Notes: generated by a model not told the origin, from the sequence alone. 64,000 nucleotides of DNA from Azoarcus sp031546845 (GCA_031546845.1 JAVBJT010000006.1:124001-188000), one strand, 5' to 3'. Numbered from the stretch's first letter, positions 16,750 through 26,267 are shown. Numbers and translations are program-made.

Positions 16750-17682
16750 ATGAGAGACAAATATCTAGCGGCAGTCGTCCAAGCGGCCGCAGTGCCGTTC
16801 GACGTGGAAAAAAGCACTGCCAAGGCAGTTGATTTCATTCACGCGGCGGCGGGCAAAGGCGCGAAACTGATCGTGTTTCCGGAGGTGTTCATTTCCGGCT
16901 ACCCCAAGCTTGCCGCTTTCGGCGGCTCGGTCGGCCGCCGCACACCGGAAGGCCGCGAGGCATTCCGCGTCTACAGCGCGGGCTCAATCGAAGTGCCGGG
17001 ACCGATCACCGACCGTATCGGCGAAGCGGCCGCAGCGGCGGGTAGCGCGGTCGTCATCGGCGTTTTGGAAAAAGATCCGCTCAACGGTACGGTGTATTGC
17101 ACCGTTTTGTTCTTCGACGACAAGGGCAAACTGCTGGGCAAGCACCGCAAGCTGATGCCGACCGCCACCGAACGCCTGATCTGGGGCTTCGGCGACGGTT
17201 CGACGATCCCGGTGTTCGATCTGCCGCAAGGCCGCATCGGCTCGGTCATCTGCTGGGAAAACTACATGCCGCTGTTCCGCATGGCGATGTACTCCAAGGG
17301 CATCACCGTTTACTGCGCGCCAACCGCCGACGACCGCGATACCTGGCTGCCGTCGATGCAGCATATCGCGCTCGAAGGGCGCTGCTTTGTGCTGTCGGCC
17401 TGCCAGTACATCACGCGCGCCGAGTACCCGCAGGACTACGAAGCGCCCGTCGACCAGGGCGTGATGATGCGCGGCGGCTCCTGCATCATCGATCCGCTGG
17501 GCAAGGTGCTGGCGGGGCCGAATTTCACGGAAGAAACGATTCTGTACGCGGAAATCGATCACGGCGACGTCATACGTTCCCGCCTCGATTTCGACGCGAC
17601 CGGGCACTACGCCCGCCCGGAAATTTTCCGCCTGCTCGTCAACGAGAACCCGATGCCTCCCGTCGCGCCGATGAACGACTGA
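16750..17682 (+). CDS. Nitrilase (carbon-nitrogen hydrolase)
   Basis: Hydrolyses a nitrile to the carboxylic acid and ammonia. The 310-residue protein carries the complete catalytic triad: Glu45 in VFPEVFISGYP, Lys134 in GKHRKLMPT and Cys168 in VICWENYMPLFR. The CWENYMP motif is that of true nitrilases and cyanide hydratases rather than of amidases in the same superfamily. The ATG at 16750 has a strong ribosome site (AGGAGG, 7 bases away); the upstream TTG at 16705 does not. The following genes on the strand are an acetate-type symporter pair, so the acid product or a related short carboxylate may be handled by the same locus. The substrate cannot be named from sequence. Confidence 0.92.
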   Translation: MRDKYLAAVVQAAAVPFDVEKSTAKAVDFIHAAAGKGAKLIVFPEVFISGYPKLAAFGGSVGRRTPEGREAFRVYSAGSIEVPGPITDRIGEAAAAAGSAVVIGVLEKDPLNGTVYCTVLFFDDKGKLLGKHRKLMPTATERLIWGFGDGSTIPVFDLPQGRIGSVICWENYMPLFRMAMYSKGITVYCAPTADDRDTWLPSMQHIALEGRCFVLSACQYITRAEYPQDYEAPVDQGVMMRGGSCIIDPLGKVLAGPNFTEETILYAEIDHGDVIRSRLDFDATGHYARPEIFRLLVNENPMPPVAPMND

Positions 17683-17804
17683 CGCTCAGAGCAATCCGAC
17701 CGGAATGAACACGAGGCAACAGCGCATTGCATGAAACATGCGATGAGGCGGCATCAAATCGCCCGCCTCGATGGCACTTCAAGTATGACTGGAAAGAGAT
17801 TTTT

Positions 17805-18137
17805 ATGAACGCGAATACGCACGCGGACCTCTACGAGCGTCTGCGTAACAGCGAGAAATATCAGCAGCTTACGCGCGAGCGTGACGCACTGGCCCGGCTT
17901 TCGACCTGGCTTGTGCTGATCGGGCTGTACACCTTTATCGGCTTGGTGGCCTTTAATCCGGCGCTGATCTCCGCGCCGCTTTCCCAGGCGCACGCTCTGT
18001 CGCTGGGGGTTCCGTTGGTCATCGGCCTGATGATCGTCTTTTGGCTGCTCGCCGGGTTCTACATCTATCGCGCCAACAGCCGCTTCGACGCGCTGCAGCG
18101 GGATCTGATACACGAAGCGATGGAGAAACAACCATGA
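17805..18137 (+). CDS. DUF485 inner-membrane protein, partner of ActP
   Basis: A 110-residue protein with two membrane helices (about residues 32-55, LSTWLVLIGLYTFIGLVAF, and 70-92, LVIGLMIVFWLLAGFYIY) and a Tyr/Arg/Glu-rich cytoplasmic N-terminus (YERLRNSEKYQQLTRERD), as in YjcH, the usual companion of the ActP symporter. The start at 17805 is chosen because the preceding in-frame residues look non-coding and AAAGAGA lies upstream. Its stop overlaps the ActP start by the ATGA arrangement. Its exact role in transport is unsettled in the family. Confidence 0.88.
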   Translation: MNANTHADLYERLRNSEKYQQLTRERDALARLSTWLVLIGLYTFIGLVAFNPALISAPLSQAHALSLGVPLVIGLMIVFWLLAGFYIYRANSRFDALQRDLIHEAMEKQP

Positions 18138-19795
18138 ACCGCCGCAATCTTGGACTATGCGGCCTGCTGCTGGCCGCGAGCGCCCCTGCCCTCGCCGCGC
18201 CCGACCAGGCGGCGCAACAGCCGTTCAATCTGCTGGCCATCGGCATGTTCGGGTTGTTCGTGCTGGCCACCCTGGGCATCACCTGGTGGGCGGCAAGCCG
18301 GACACGCTCGACGTCGGATTTCTATACCGCCGGCGGCGGCATCACCGGCTTCCAGAACGGGCTGGCGATCGCCGGCGATTACTGCTCGGCGGCGGCGCTG
18401 CTCGGTATCTCCTCGATGGTGTACGCGAAGGGCTTCGACGGGATGATCTATATCCTGTGCTACTTCGCCGCCTGGCCGGTATTTCTGTTCCTGATGGCCG
18501 AACGCCTGCGTAACCTCGGGCGCTTCACCTTCGCCGACATCACGGCCTTCCGGCTCGATCCGAGGAAAATCCGCCTCATCTCCGCGATCAACTCGCTGAT
18601 CGTGGTCTGCTTCTATCTGATCGTGCAGATGGTCGGCGCGGGCGAACTGGTGCGCCTGCTGTTCGGCCTGCGCTACGAGGTGGCGGTGGTGCTGGTGGGC
18701 TGCCTGATGATCGTCTATGTGATCTTTGGCGGCATGATCGCGACGACCTGGGTGCAAATCATCAAGGCCGTGCTGCTCCTGACCGGCGGCACCGTACTGG
18801 CGCTGCTGGCGCTGTCCCGCTTCGGCTTCAGCCTCTACGACATGACCGACCAGGCCGTGCAGGTGCACAAGGAAGGCATGAAGATCATGGCGCCCGGTGC
18901 GTTCCTGAGCGATCCGGTCACGGTCATCTCGTTGTCGCTCGGCCTCGTGTTCGGCACGATGGGGCTGCCGCACATCCTGATGCGCTTCTTTACCGTTTCC
19001 AACGCCAAGGAAGCACGCAAGAGCGTGTTCTACGCCACCGGGTTCATCGGCTTCTTCTTCATTCTCACCGCCATCATCGGCCTTGCCGGCATCGTGCTCA
19101 TCGGCACCAAGCCGGAGTTCTTCGAAGGCGGCGATCTGGCGGGCAAGCTGATCGGCGGCAACAACATGGTCGCGCTACATCTGTCCAAGGCCTTGGGCGG
19201 CGATCTGGTCCTCGGCTTCCTCTCCGCCGTCACCTTCGCCACGATCATCGCCGTCGTCGCCGGCCTGGCATTGGCGGGCGCCTCGGCGATCTCGCACGAC
19301 ATCTACGCGCAGATCATCAAGCGGGGAAACAGCTCCGAAACCAAGGAGCTGTGGGTATCGAAGATGGCAACCATCGGCATCGGCGTCGTCTCGGTGATTC
19401 TGGGCATCATGTTCCAGAAGCACAACCTGACCTTCCTTGTCGGCATCGCATTCGGTATCGCCGCCTCGTGCAATTTCCCGGTACTGCTGCTTTCGATGTA
19501 CTGGCGCGGATTGACGACGCGCGGCGCGCTGTGGGGCAGCATTGCCGGGCTGGTATCGGCCGTGACCATCGTCGTCTGCTCAAAGGCGGTGTGGGTCAAC
19601 GTGCTCGAAAATCCGGCGCCGCTGTTTCCGTACGAACAGCCGGCAATCTTCTCGATGCCGCTGGCGTTCCTCGTCATCTGGATCGTTTCCAGCCTCGACC
19701 GCAGCGCACAGGCAGATCGCGAAAAAGCCGCGTTCAACGCCCAGGAAGTACGCGCCCAGACCGGCGTCGGCGCGGCGGGCGCGGCTTCGCACTGA
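18134..19795 (+). CDS. actP: Cation/acetate symporter, ActP-like (SSS family)
   Basis: Sodium:solute symporter of 553 residues with an N-terminal signal-like segment (MNRRNLGLCGLLLAASAPALA) and about 13-14 membrane helices. Family marks include the segment after helix 1 (SRTRSTSDFYTAGGGITGFQNGLAIAGDYCSAAALLG), IVYVIFGGMIATTWVQIIKAVLL, and the central GLVFGTMGLPHILMRFFTV. It imports short monocarboxylates such as acetate, pyruvate or glycolate in characterised relatives. Translationally coupled to the DUF485 gene. Placed 450 bp after the nitrilase gene on the same strand and followed by an intrinsic terminator. The substrate of this copy is not determined. Confidence 0.9.
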   Translation: MNRRNLGLCGLLLAASAPALAAPDQAAQQPFNLLAIGMFGLFVLATLGITWWAASRTRSTSDFYTAGGGITGFQNGLAIAGDYCSAAALLGISSMVYAKGFDGMIYILCYFAAWPVFLFLMAERLRNLGRFTFADITAFRLDPRKIRLISAINSLIVVCFYLIVQMVGAGELVRLLFGLRYEVAVVLVGCLMIVYVIFGGMIATTWVQIIKAVLLLTGGTVLALLALSRFGFSLYDMTDQAVQVHKEGMKIMAPGAFLSDPVTVISLSLGLVFGTMGLPHILMRFFTVSNAKEARKSVFYATGFIGFFFILTAIIGLAGIVLIGTKPEFFEGGDLAGKLIGGNNMVALHLSKALGGDLVLGFLSAVTFATIIAVVAGLALAGASAISHDIYAQIIKRGNSSETKELWVSKMATIGIGVVSVILGIMFQKHNLTFLVGIAFGIAASCNFPVLLLSMYWRGLTTRGALWGSIAGLVSAVTIVVCSKAVWVNVLENPAPLFPYEQPAIFSMPLAFLVIWIVSSLDRSAQADREKAAFNAQEVRAQTGVGAAGAASH

Positions 19796-19895
19796 TAAAT
19801 TTCAATCCGCTGGCAGCGAGAGGGCGACGTCCGCCCCCTCCTGCCCCGGATCGGCGCCGGGTTTTCGCAGGAAAAAACCGTTTCCGCCTCTTTAC

Positions 19896-19921
19896 AGCCC
19901 GGCATGCCGGGCTTTTTTTTC
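19896..19921 (+). terminator. Intrinsic terminator after actP
   Basis: Perfect stem AGCCCGGC-AT-GCCGGGCT followed directly by a run of eight or more T. It separates actP from the convergent regulator gene, whose stop lies a few bases beyond the T-run. Confidence 0.88.
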
Positions 19922-19925
19922 GAGG

Positions 19926-20663
19926 CTACGCCGGCGTACTGCTTGCCCACAACGCATTGAACAGCGTTGTCTGCAGATTCGAGAACTCCTCGCTCTCGAT
20001 GATCATGCCGAAGTTCTCGCGCCGCGACGATACCATCGCCACCTTGGCGTCATAAATGTAGAGCGTCATCGCGAAAGGTCCGTCGTGCTCGGCGTAACGC
20101 AGATCCCGCACGTCATCGCTCGAAGTGGGCCAGATATTGTCGACTTCCTCGCCGCGTGAACGAATCACCTGGAGCTTCAAGCCCGCAGCGATGCGTTTCT
20201 TGATGTATTCCTCCATCGCGCGCCGCCCCGGCGTTTCCAACAGTTCGAGCATCGACAGCATGGCCTTGAGCGTGCCGCTGCGGCAGCTCAGCGTGTCGTA
20301 CAACACGTTGAGAATCCCTTCCTGCCCCTCGAAAAAACGGATGCGCGGGCGCACGCTGGCGCCGCCATACATCGACAGCAATTCCGGCATCAGATCCATC
20401 AGATGGCGGCGGTCGTCATCGAGTTTGCGCACCAGCGTATTGGGGTGCTCGGCGATGATGACGGTGCGCCCGTTACGTTGGCTTTGCGCCAGCAAACCGC
20501 GCTCGCACAAACGGGCCAGCGTGTTGTAGGCCAGCGTGCGGCTGATGCCCGCGCGCTTGGCAACCTCCACCACGGAGGCCTCTCCGAGTTCGAGCGCGGC
20601 AAGGTAAAACTGGGCGCTACTGCCACTCAGGCCGATTTTTTCCAATTGTTGAGGGTTCAACAT
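19926..20663 (-). CDS. TrmB-like transcriptional regulator
   Basis: A 245-residue regulator with an N-terminal winged helix of the TrmB/sugar-specific type (about residues 8-70: IGLSGSSAQFYLAALELGEAS, VVEVAKRAGISRTLAYNTLARL) and a C-terminal effector region with a phospholipase-D-like fold (RPRIRFFEGQEGILNVLYDT, MTLYIYDAKVAMVSSRRENFGMIIES). The start at 20663 has AAGGAGAGG upstream; an in-frame extension to 20723 does not look coding. It is convergent with actP, so it could control the nitrilase/actP locus, but no direct evidence ties them. TrmB proteins are more familiar from archaea but are also scattered among bacteria. Confidence 0.8.
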   Translation of the reverse strand: MLNPQQLEKIGLSGSSAQFYLAALELGEASVVEVAKRAGISRTLAYNTLARLCERGLLAQSQRNGRTVIIAEHPNTLVRKLDDDRRHLMDLMPELLSMYGGASVRPRIRFFEGQEGILNVLYDTLSCRSGTLKAMLSMLELLETPGRRAMEEYIKKRIAAGLKLQVIRSRGEEVDNIWPTSSDDVRDLRYAEHDGPFAMTLYIYDAKVAMVSSRRENFGMIIESEEFSNLQTTLFNALWASSTPA

Positions 20664-20942
20664 CCCAAGATTCCTCTCCTTGCCGGCGCTTTTTTCTTGC
20701 TGCTCATTTTGCCGACCGCGCAACCTGTCGTTTCTTTTCTATCCATTCCTTTCCCTAAGAAAATGCTCATTGCAACCCGAGCAAAGGACGCCAAACCCGG
20801 TGGCAGTATAAGCCGGCGGCCTGAACGGCAAACCTCGTACTTTTGACATCGTGCGCAAACGACTACCGACGCTTCCGATATGCATGCTGGCTGTAGCGAC
20901 CCATAGCGCAATCATTCGGCGCGCCAGATCCGATGGCCGCGC

Positions 20943-21416
20943 TCAAAGATCGAGAATATCAACGATCTCCCGCGTCGCCTGCACCAAGCGCACGATTTTG
21001 CCTTCCAGAAAGATCAACACCGTACCGCGCGGTTGCGGTGGCAAACGCCTCATGACCTCAACCGGAACGGGCGTGGCATAGCGGTAAATATCCGGCGCCA
21101 ACACTTCCCCCCGTACCAGTTTTTTCTGCCAACCCGGCGGCAGCGAACCGCCGCGCGCCACTTTTTTCTGCAAGCCAGGCGGTAACGGCTTCGCTTTTCC
21201 GGGCGCGGGGTAGTAGTCGCGCAAAATCACACCTTCAGGCTCGGTAATGGTGATTTTCAGCCATGGTTCGTCCTGATGCCGGCCGCCCGTCCGATCATCC
21301 ACCCGCACCGCCGGTGCATCGTCGTACTGACCGTGTTTGTCGTGCTTATCGTTTTTCGCCACTGCCACACTTGTGGCACAGCACAAGGAAAGCGCCAGCA
21401 GAATCTGTTTTTTCAT
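20943..21416 (-). CDS. Secreted RcnB-like periplasmic protein
   Basis: The 157-residue precursor has a clear signal peptide (MKKQILLALSLCCATSVAVA, cleavage after AVA). The mature protein begins His/Lys/Asp-rich (KNDKHDKHGQYDD), has two similar segments (PLPPGLQKKVARGG and SLPPGWQKKLVRGEVL) and ends with RYATPVPVEVMRRLPPQPRG, then VLIFLEGKIVRLVQATREIVDILD. The last part resembles the RcnB/YdgH-like fold seen in many small periplasmic proteins linked to metal homeostasis. The metal role is only suggested by the His/Asp-rich start. Single gene with no obvious operon partner. Confidence 0.65.
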   Translation of the reverse strand: MKKQILLALSLCCATSVAVAKNDKHDKHGQYDDAPAVRVDDRTGGRHQDEPWLKITITEPEGVILRDYYPAPGKAKPLPPGLQKKVARGGSLPPGWQKKLVRGEVLAPDIYRYATPVPVEVMRRLPPQPRGTVLIFLEGKIVRLVQATREIVDILDL

Positions 21417-21567
21417 CTTCGTTCTCCACGAATAGAACCAGCAAGCACAAGCGATTCACCCCTCATGTCCCTGTATTTGTAAATGCGTGCGGGGCGGCCA
21501 CAGGCCGATACACAAGGTATTCTCCCGCTACAGCAGCCTTGTCGCCAGATTACCGCGAGGAAAATCC

Positions 21568-23070
21568 ATGTCCAAGACCATGCTCCAGACAATAACGCGC
21601 CCGTTTTTCCCGATCATTTACGTTCGCGGCTACGCGATGACGCAGAGCGAGATCGCCGCCACCGTCGCCAGCCCCTACATGGGCTTCAACCTTGGTTCGA
21701 CGAAGATGCGCCAGGACTGGCAGGGCCGGCCGCAGCGGCACATTTTCGAATCGTCGCTGGTGCGGCTGATGAAGGATTATGGCTACCGCGACATCTACCA
21801 CGATGGCGCCGAGCGCACCGGCCCGCTCGACGCCCGCAGCGTCGTCATCTACCGCTACTACGAGCAGGCCGACAAAGAACTGGGCTCGGGCCACGTACCT
21901 TCGATCATGGAGGCCGCCAAGGGCTTGAAGGATTTGATCCACGAGGTCAGGGCACAGGTCTGCGGCGACGATGCCGAGGCGCGGGAAGCATTCCGCGTCT
22001 ATCTGGTGGCGCACTCGATGGGCGGTCTGATCTGCCGCTGCTTCCTGCAGAACGACCAGATCAGCAACAACGACGACCGCAAGCTGGTGGATAAGCTCTT
22101 TACCTACGCCACGCCGCACAACGGCATCGACATCGCCGGTATGAACGTGCCGCGCGCGCTCGGTTTGTGGGACATGAACAACTTCAACCGCACCGTGATG
22201 GCGGACTACCTTGGATTACCGAAAAAAGCCGAACGCGTCGATACGCTCAACGGTAAATTCGACCCACAGCGCGTGTTCTGCCTCGTCGGCAGCAATCAAC
22301 GCGATTACGACGTCGCTTTGGGGCTGTCGGCTTCGCTGGCGGGCGAAATGAGCGACGGCCTCGTCCGCATCGAAAACGCGTCCGTCCAGGAAGCGCCGCG
22401 CGCTTTCGTCTATCGCAGCCACAGCGGCCCTTACGGTATCGTCAATTCCGAGGAGGGGTATCAGAATCTGACGCGCTTCTTATTCGGTAACGCCCGTGTC
22501 GAGGGCGTTCTCGACGTGGACGCCCTGCCCCTGCCACCCTCGGTGCAAAAGGAGAAAGACGCCGGCAAGGCGGTGCGGGCCTCGTATTACTTCGAAGCCA
22601 CCGTATCGCCGCGCGGCGGCATGAACTACAAGCTGAGCGAACGGCGGCGGGAAACCTGCTCGGCCGTGCTGCGCCGCTACGACGATCTGTTCAAGCCCGA
22701 AACCATGGCCGACGGCGAGCCGCGCTCGCCGACGCTGTTCTCGGTATTTCTCGACACAAACCGCATCGCCGTGGGAAAAGGCCTCGTATTTACCGTCGAC
22801 CTGGCCGTTTCCACCACGGGATACACGGTCGACGGCTTTCTGTGGAGCGACAAGCATCTTGCCGGTGAATACCTGTTCCGCGACACGCTGACGATCCGCG
22901 CAACACCCAACGCCACGGACTGGTCGGTACGCTACAACCTGAGCGACGAAACCTGGGGCGAAAGCACGGGCAAGACGGCGGAACAGGACGAGCACGGCTG
23001 GATCATTCCGCTGAGCACGAAAAAAGGCTTCCAGGCCAGATTGCGCCTGGCCGTCGCACGCTGGGAGTAA
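21568..23070 (+). CDS. Alpha/beta-hydrolase, lipase-like
   Basis: A 500-residue hydrolase. The nucleophile elbow is AHSMGGL with Ser150, preceded by a strand VYLVAHS; the beginning FFPIIYVRGYAMT matches the oxyanion-hole strand of large lipase/PGAP1-like families, and FTYATPHNGIDIAG follows as in triacylglycerol lipases. A second half (about 320-500) is beta-rich, with SPTLFSVFLDTNRIAVGKG and TLTIRATPNATDWSVRYNL, and may be an accessory domain. No signal peptide is apparent, so a cytoplasmic location is likely. The start at 21568 follows GAGGAAAA. The substrate is unknown. Confidence 0.75.
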   Translation: MSKTMLQTITRPFFPIIYVRGYAMTQSEIAATVASPYMGFNLGSTKMRQDWQGRPQRHIFESSLVRLMKDYGYRDIYHDGAERTGPLDARSVVIYRYYEQADKELGSGHVPSIMEAAKGLKDLIHEVRAQVCGDDAEAREAFRVYLVAHSMGGLICRCFLQNDQISNNDDRKLVDKLFTYATPHNGIDIAGMNVPRALGLWDMNNFNRTVMADYLGLPKKAERVDTLNGKFDPQRVFCLVGSNQRDYDVALGLSASLAGEMSDGLVRIENASVQEAPRAFVYRSHSGPYGIVNSEEGYQNLTRFLFGNARVEGVLDVDALPLPPSVQKEKDAGKAVRASYYFEATVSPRGGMNYKLSERRRETCSAVLRRYDDLFKPETMADGEPRSPTLFSVFLDTNRIAVGKGLVFTVDLAVSTTGYTVDGFLWSDKHLAGEYLFRDTLTIRATPNATDWSVRYNLSDETWGESTGKTAEQDEHGWIIPLSTKKGFQARLRLAVARWE

Positions 23071-23179
23071 ACGACACCAAACACCGGCCCGCCTCCACCG
23101 GCGCCTATCCCGCACCCGAGGGAACAGGCGCCAGGAGGTACAATTCGCTTCTTTCTCTTTGCCCCCGGAACCGCATCGC

Positions 23180-24258
23180 ATGTCTGTCGCACAAACCGAA
23201 AATCTCAACATCGTCGCCGTCGATCACATGCCCTCCCCCGAGGAGATCAAAGCGCGCGTGCCGCTTACCGAGCATGCCGCGGCAGTCGTGCTGAACGGAC
23301 GCAAAACGCTGACCGATATTCTCGACCGCAAGGACAACCGCCTGTTCGTCGTCATCGGCCCTGCTCCATCCACGATCCGGTCGCGGGCCTGGACTACGCG
23401 CGCCGGCTCAAGGCGCTGGCCGATGAGGTCGCCGGCACGATGCAACTGGTGATGCGGGTCTATTTCGAAAAGCCGCGCACTTCGACCGGCTGGAAAGGGT
23501 TCATCAACGACCCCTACATGAACGACTCCTTCCGCATCGACGAGGGGATGGAAAAAGCACGCCGCTTTCTCCTCGACGTGTGCGAGATCGGCCTGCCGAC
23601 AGCCACCGAGGCGCTCGACCCGATCGCGCCCCAATACTATGGCGATCTCATTTGCTGGACAGCGATCGGCGCCCGCACATCGGAATCGCAAACGCACCGG
23701 GAAATGTCCTCCGGCCTGTCCACGCCGGTCGGCTTCAAGAACGCGACCGACGGCGATCTGGACGTGGCGATCAACGCCATCCTCTCCGCCGCCAGCCCAC
23801 ACAGCTTTCTCGGCATCAGCGGCAAGGGCCAATCGGCCATCCTGCGCACCCGTGGCAACCGCTACGGCCATGTGGTGTTGCGCGGCGGCGGCGGACGGCC
23901 GAACTACGACACGGTATCGATTTCGCTCGCCGAGCAGGCGCTGGCAAAAGCGAAGCTGCCGCAGAACATCGTCGTCGACTGCTCCCATGCCAATTCGTGG
24001 AAAAAGCAGGATTTGCAACCGCTGGTGCTGAAAGATGTGATCCACCAGATCCGCGAAGGCAATCGCTCGCTGGTCGGCGTCATGGTCGAAAGCTTCATCG
24101 AAGCCGGCAACCAGCCGATTCCCGCCGATCTCTCCCAGCTGCGCTACGGCTGCTCGGTTACGGACGCCTGCGTCGGCTGGGACACCACGGCAGAGATGAT
24201 CCGTAGCGCCCACGCCATACTGGGCGAAGCACTGGCCCAAAGGGAACGCGCTGCATGA
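23180..24258 (+). pseudogene. aroF: DAHP synthase (class I), broken by a one-base deletion
   Basis: Condenses phosphoenolpyruvate and erythrose 4-phosphate at the head of the shikimate pathway. The sequence reads normally from ATG 23180 (MSVAQTENLNIVAVD) to RLFVVIGP, then loses frame; the correct frame continues to the stop at 24258. The intact paralogue at 32181 has GPCSIHD at this point, encoded here by GGCCCTGCTCC, where one C of the expected GGCCCCTGC is missing (near 23357-23361). Restoring it gives a 359-residue protein with all downstream motifs (VMRVYFEKPRT, GARTSESQ, SHANS). Either a genuine mutation or a homopolymer sequencing error. serB overlaps its last codon (ATGA). Confidence 0.9.
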
Positions 24259-25094
24259 ATCTCGTCGTTCAAGGCGAAGGCATTGGCGACGACCATGCTG
24301 ACGCCCTGCCAACGCTGGCCGCACTGACCACGGCCAGCGCCATCGAACGCATCTCCCCCTCGGCCTTCCGCCTCGTCGGCGCGACAAAACGCGCCGGCAT
24401 CGCCGCGCGCTGCGCCGAATACCGCCTGGACTGGGCGTGGGTGCCGGCACAGCGGAAACTGACTGATTTCGGCCTGTTCGTCACCGACATGGACTCGACG
24501 CTGATCAACATCGAGTGCATCGACGAAATCGCCGACATGCAAGGGCTCAAGACGGAAGTCGCGGCCATCACCGAATCGGCCATGCACGGCGAAATCGACT
24601 TCCGTGAATCGCTCACCCGCCGCGTCGCGCTGCTCGCCGGCCTGCCGGAAACGGCGCTGGAACAGGTGTACCGGGAGCGTCTGCGGCTCAACCCCGGCGC
24701 CGAGCGGCTGCTGCGCACACTGCGCGACAACGGTACCCAGTGCGTACTGGTTTCCGGCGGCTTCACCTATTTCACCGAGCGTCTCAAACAACGCCTGGGC
24801 TTCAGCCACGCTTACGCCAACGAACTGGAAACTGCTGGCGGACGCCTGACCGGCCGTGTCGTCGGCCCGATCATCGACGGCCAGGCCAAGGCCGCACATC
24901 TCACCCGCATCCGCGACGGCCTGGGGCTCGCCCCCGCCCAGACCATCGCGATGGGCGACGGCGCCAACGATATTCCCATGCTGAACGCGGCAGGCTTCGG
25001 CATCGCCTACCGGGCCAAACCCGCGCTGCGCGACATTGCCGATTGCTGCCTCGATCACTCGGACCTGGACGGCATCCCCGCTTTTTTTGCCTAG
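24255..25094 (+). CDS. serB: Phosphoserine phosphatase SerB
   Basis: Last step of L-serine synthesis. HAD-family enzyme of 279 residues: nucleophile Asp78 and Asp80 in FVTDMDSTLINIECIDE, motif II Ser in VLVSGGFTYF, and motif III GDGANDIPML with the preceding Lys in DGQAKAAHL. The N-terminal 70 residues are shorter than the double ACT region of E. coli SerB but are usual for betaproteobacterial forms. Its ATG overlaps the stop of the DAHP synthase frame, so translation may depend on that gene; a real frameshift upstream could reduce coupling. Confidence 0.95.
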   Translation: MNLVVQGEGIGDDHADALPTLAALTTASAIERISPSAFRLVGATKRAGIAARCAEYRLDWAWVPAQRKLTDFGLFVTDMDSTLINIECIDEIADMQGLKTEVAAITESAMHGEIDFRESLTRRVALLAGLPETALEQVYRERLRLNPGAERLLRTLRDNGTQCVLVSGGFTYFTERLKQRLGFSHAYANELETAGGRLTGRVVGPIIDGQAKAAHLTRIRDGLGLAPAQTIAMGDGANDIPMLNAAGFGIAYRAKPALRDIADCCLDHSDLDGIPAFFA

Positions 25095-25294
25095 AGCGTG
25101 TTATGAACTTTGAAGGATCGCAGCGGCATTGCTGAGCATTAAAGTCGTGAAGACGGCGCAATGCAGTCAGGCCCGTGTTTCGGGCAACCGTTCATCGTCA
25201 CAGATCAACTTGCAAAATCGGTTGATCCATCCATAACTCAATACCTTCATCCCGGGCGACCTGTGCCGGTCCGCCTCCGGTGTATCCCTGATAA

Positions 25295-26164
25295 ATGAAC
25301 GTCGTTGCCGATTTTGAAAACATATCCATAGAAACCGGCTGCCCGCTACCCACGCTTTTGCGAAACATACTCTCCACGGGGACGACCGTTTACGGATCGA
25401 ACTGGCGGGAACGGATGCTGAATGAGCCCCCGCCGTTTATCAGTTGGTTCGATTTCGAGTGGATCGATGCGGGTAAGAGTCGGGCCGAAATACGGGAATG
25501 GCTCAATCCGGAAGAGCAGCACGGCAAGGTATTTTTGCCGTTTGCGCAGTCCGGTGCGGGCGATGCTTACTGCCTGATGCCTATCGAGGGCCAGCCCCCC
25601 GGCGTGGCATTGATCTCGCATGACGATGTGACCAGCCAAATGGGCTATCGATCGTTCGATGATTTCGTCTGCGCCCAATACCTCGAGACATTTGCCGATG
25701 CCGGGCATCTCGCCAGCAGTTTTTCAGAGCAGGAGATCTCCCAGATCATCAAGGCGGACGTGGCATCGGTCAGCCAGTTCATGGACGAGCCAACGCGCGC
25801 CTACTTAATGGCGTTTTGCGCTATCCCCCTGACCTCCCGAGCGTTTCGCCAGGGCCCCAGAGCGCGCGCGGAAACCGTCCCTTCATTGATTTCCCAGGAG
25901 CAACTGACCGTTGAAAGCTTGAAGTTCGCCGCTCCGGATGCAGCGCCCTTTCCCATTGCCGCACGTTGGGAAACCAAGGCTTTCGCATTGGAAGCAAGCT
26001 CTACAGCGAATGTATCCGAGCCCTCTCTAGACTGGCGCACCCAAGCCTTAGACCCCAAAACAAGATTTGCAGCCATTCAGTCCTATCGTCTTGAATTCGG
26101 AGGCAGCCTCAAAGACGCAAAATTGGCCATCGACCAATACATTGTCCAATTGAGTGAAAGTTGA
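25295..26164 (+). CDS. SMI1/KNR4 (SUKH) domain protein
   Basis: A 289-residue soluble protein. Residues about 50-150 (PPPFISWFDFEWIDAGKS, FLPFAQSGAGDAYCLMPIEG, GVALISHDDVTSQMGYRSFDDFVC) resemble the SUKH superfamily, whose members often act as immunity proteins against secreted nuclease toxins. The C-terminal 60 residues (TRFAAIQSYRLEFGGSLKDAKLAIDQYIVQ) form a small helical ending similar to the C-terminal motif found in several immunity-type proteins. There is no adjacent toxin gene, so an orphan immunity or housekeeping role is possible. Family assignment is by eye. Confidence 0.65.
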   Translation: MNVVADFENISIETGCPLPTLLRNILSTGTTVYGSNWRERMLNEPPPFISWFDFEWIDAGKSRAEIREWLNPEEQHGKVFLPFAQSGAGDAYCLMPIEGQPPGVALISHDDVTSQMGYRSFDDFVCAQYLETFADAGHLASSFSEQEISQIIKADVASVSQFMDEPTRAYLMAFCAIPLTSRAFRQGPRARAETVPSLISQEQLTVESLKFAAPDAAPFPIAARWETKAFALEASSTANVSEPSLDWRTQALDPKTRFAAIQSYRLEFGGSLKDAKLAIDQYIVQLSES

Positions 26165-26267
26165 CCGAATGCTGGATACTTCGCTTCAACACACCGCGAA
26201 GATTTTGGAAGCCCGTCAGTCGCCATTGAAGTCTCTGATGCACGCTGAAATCCCAACCTGCCCGGTG

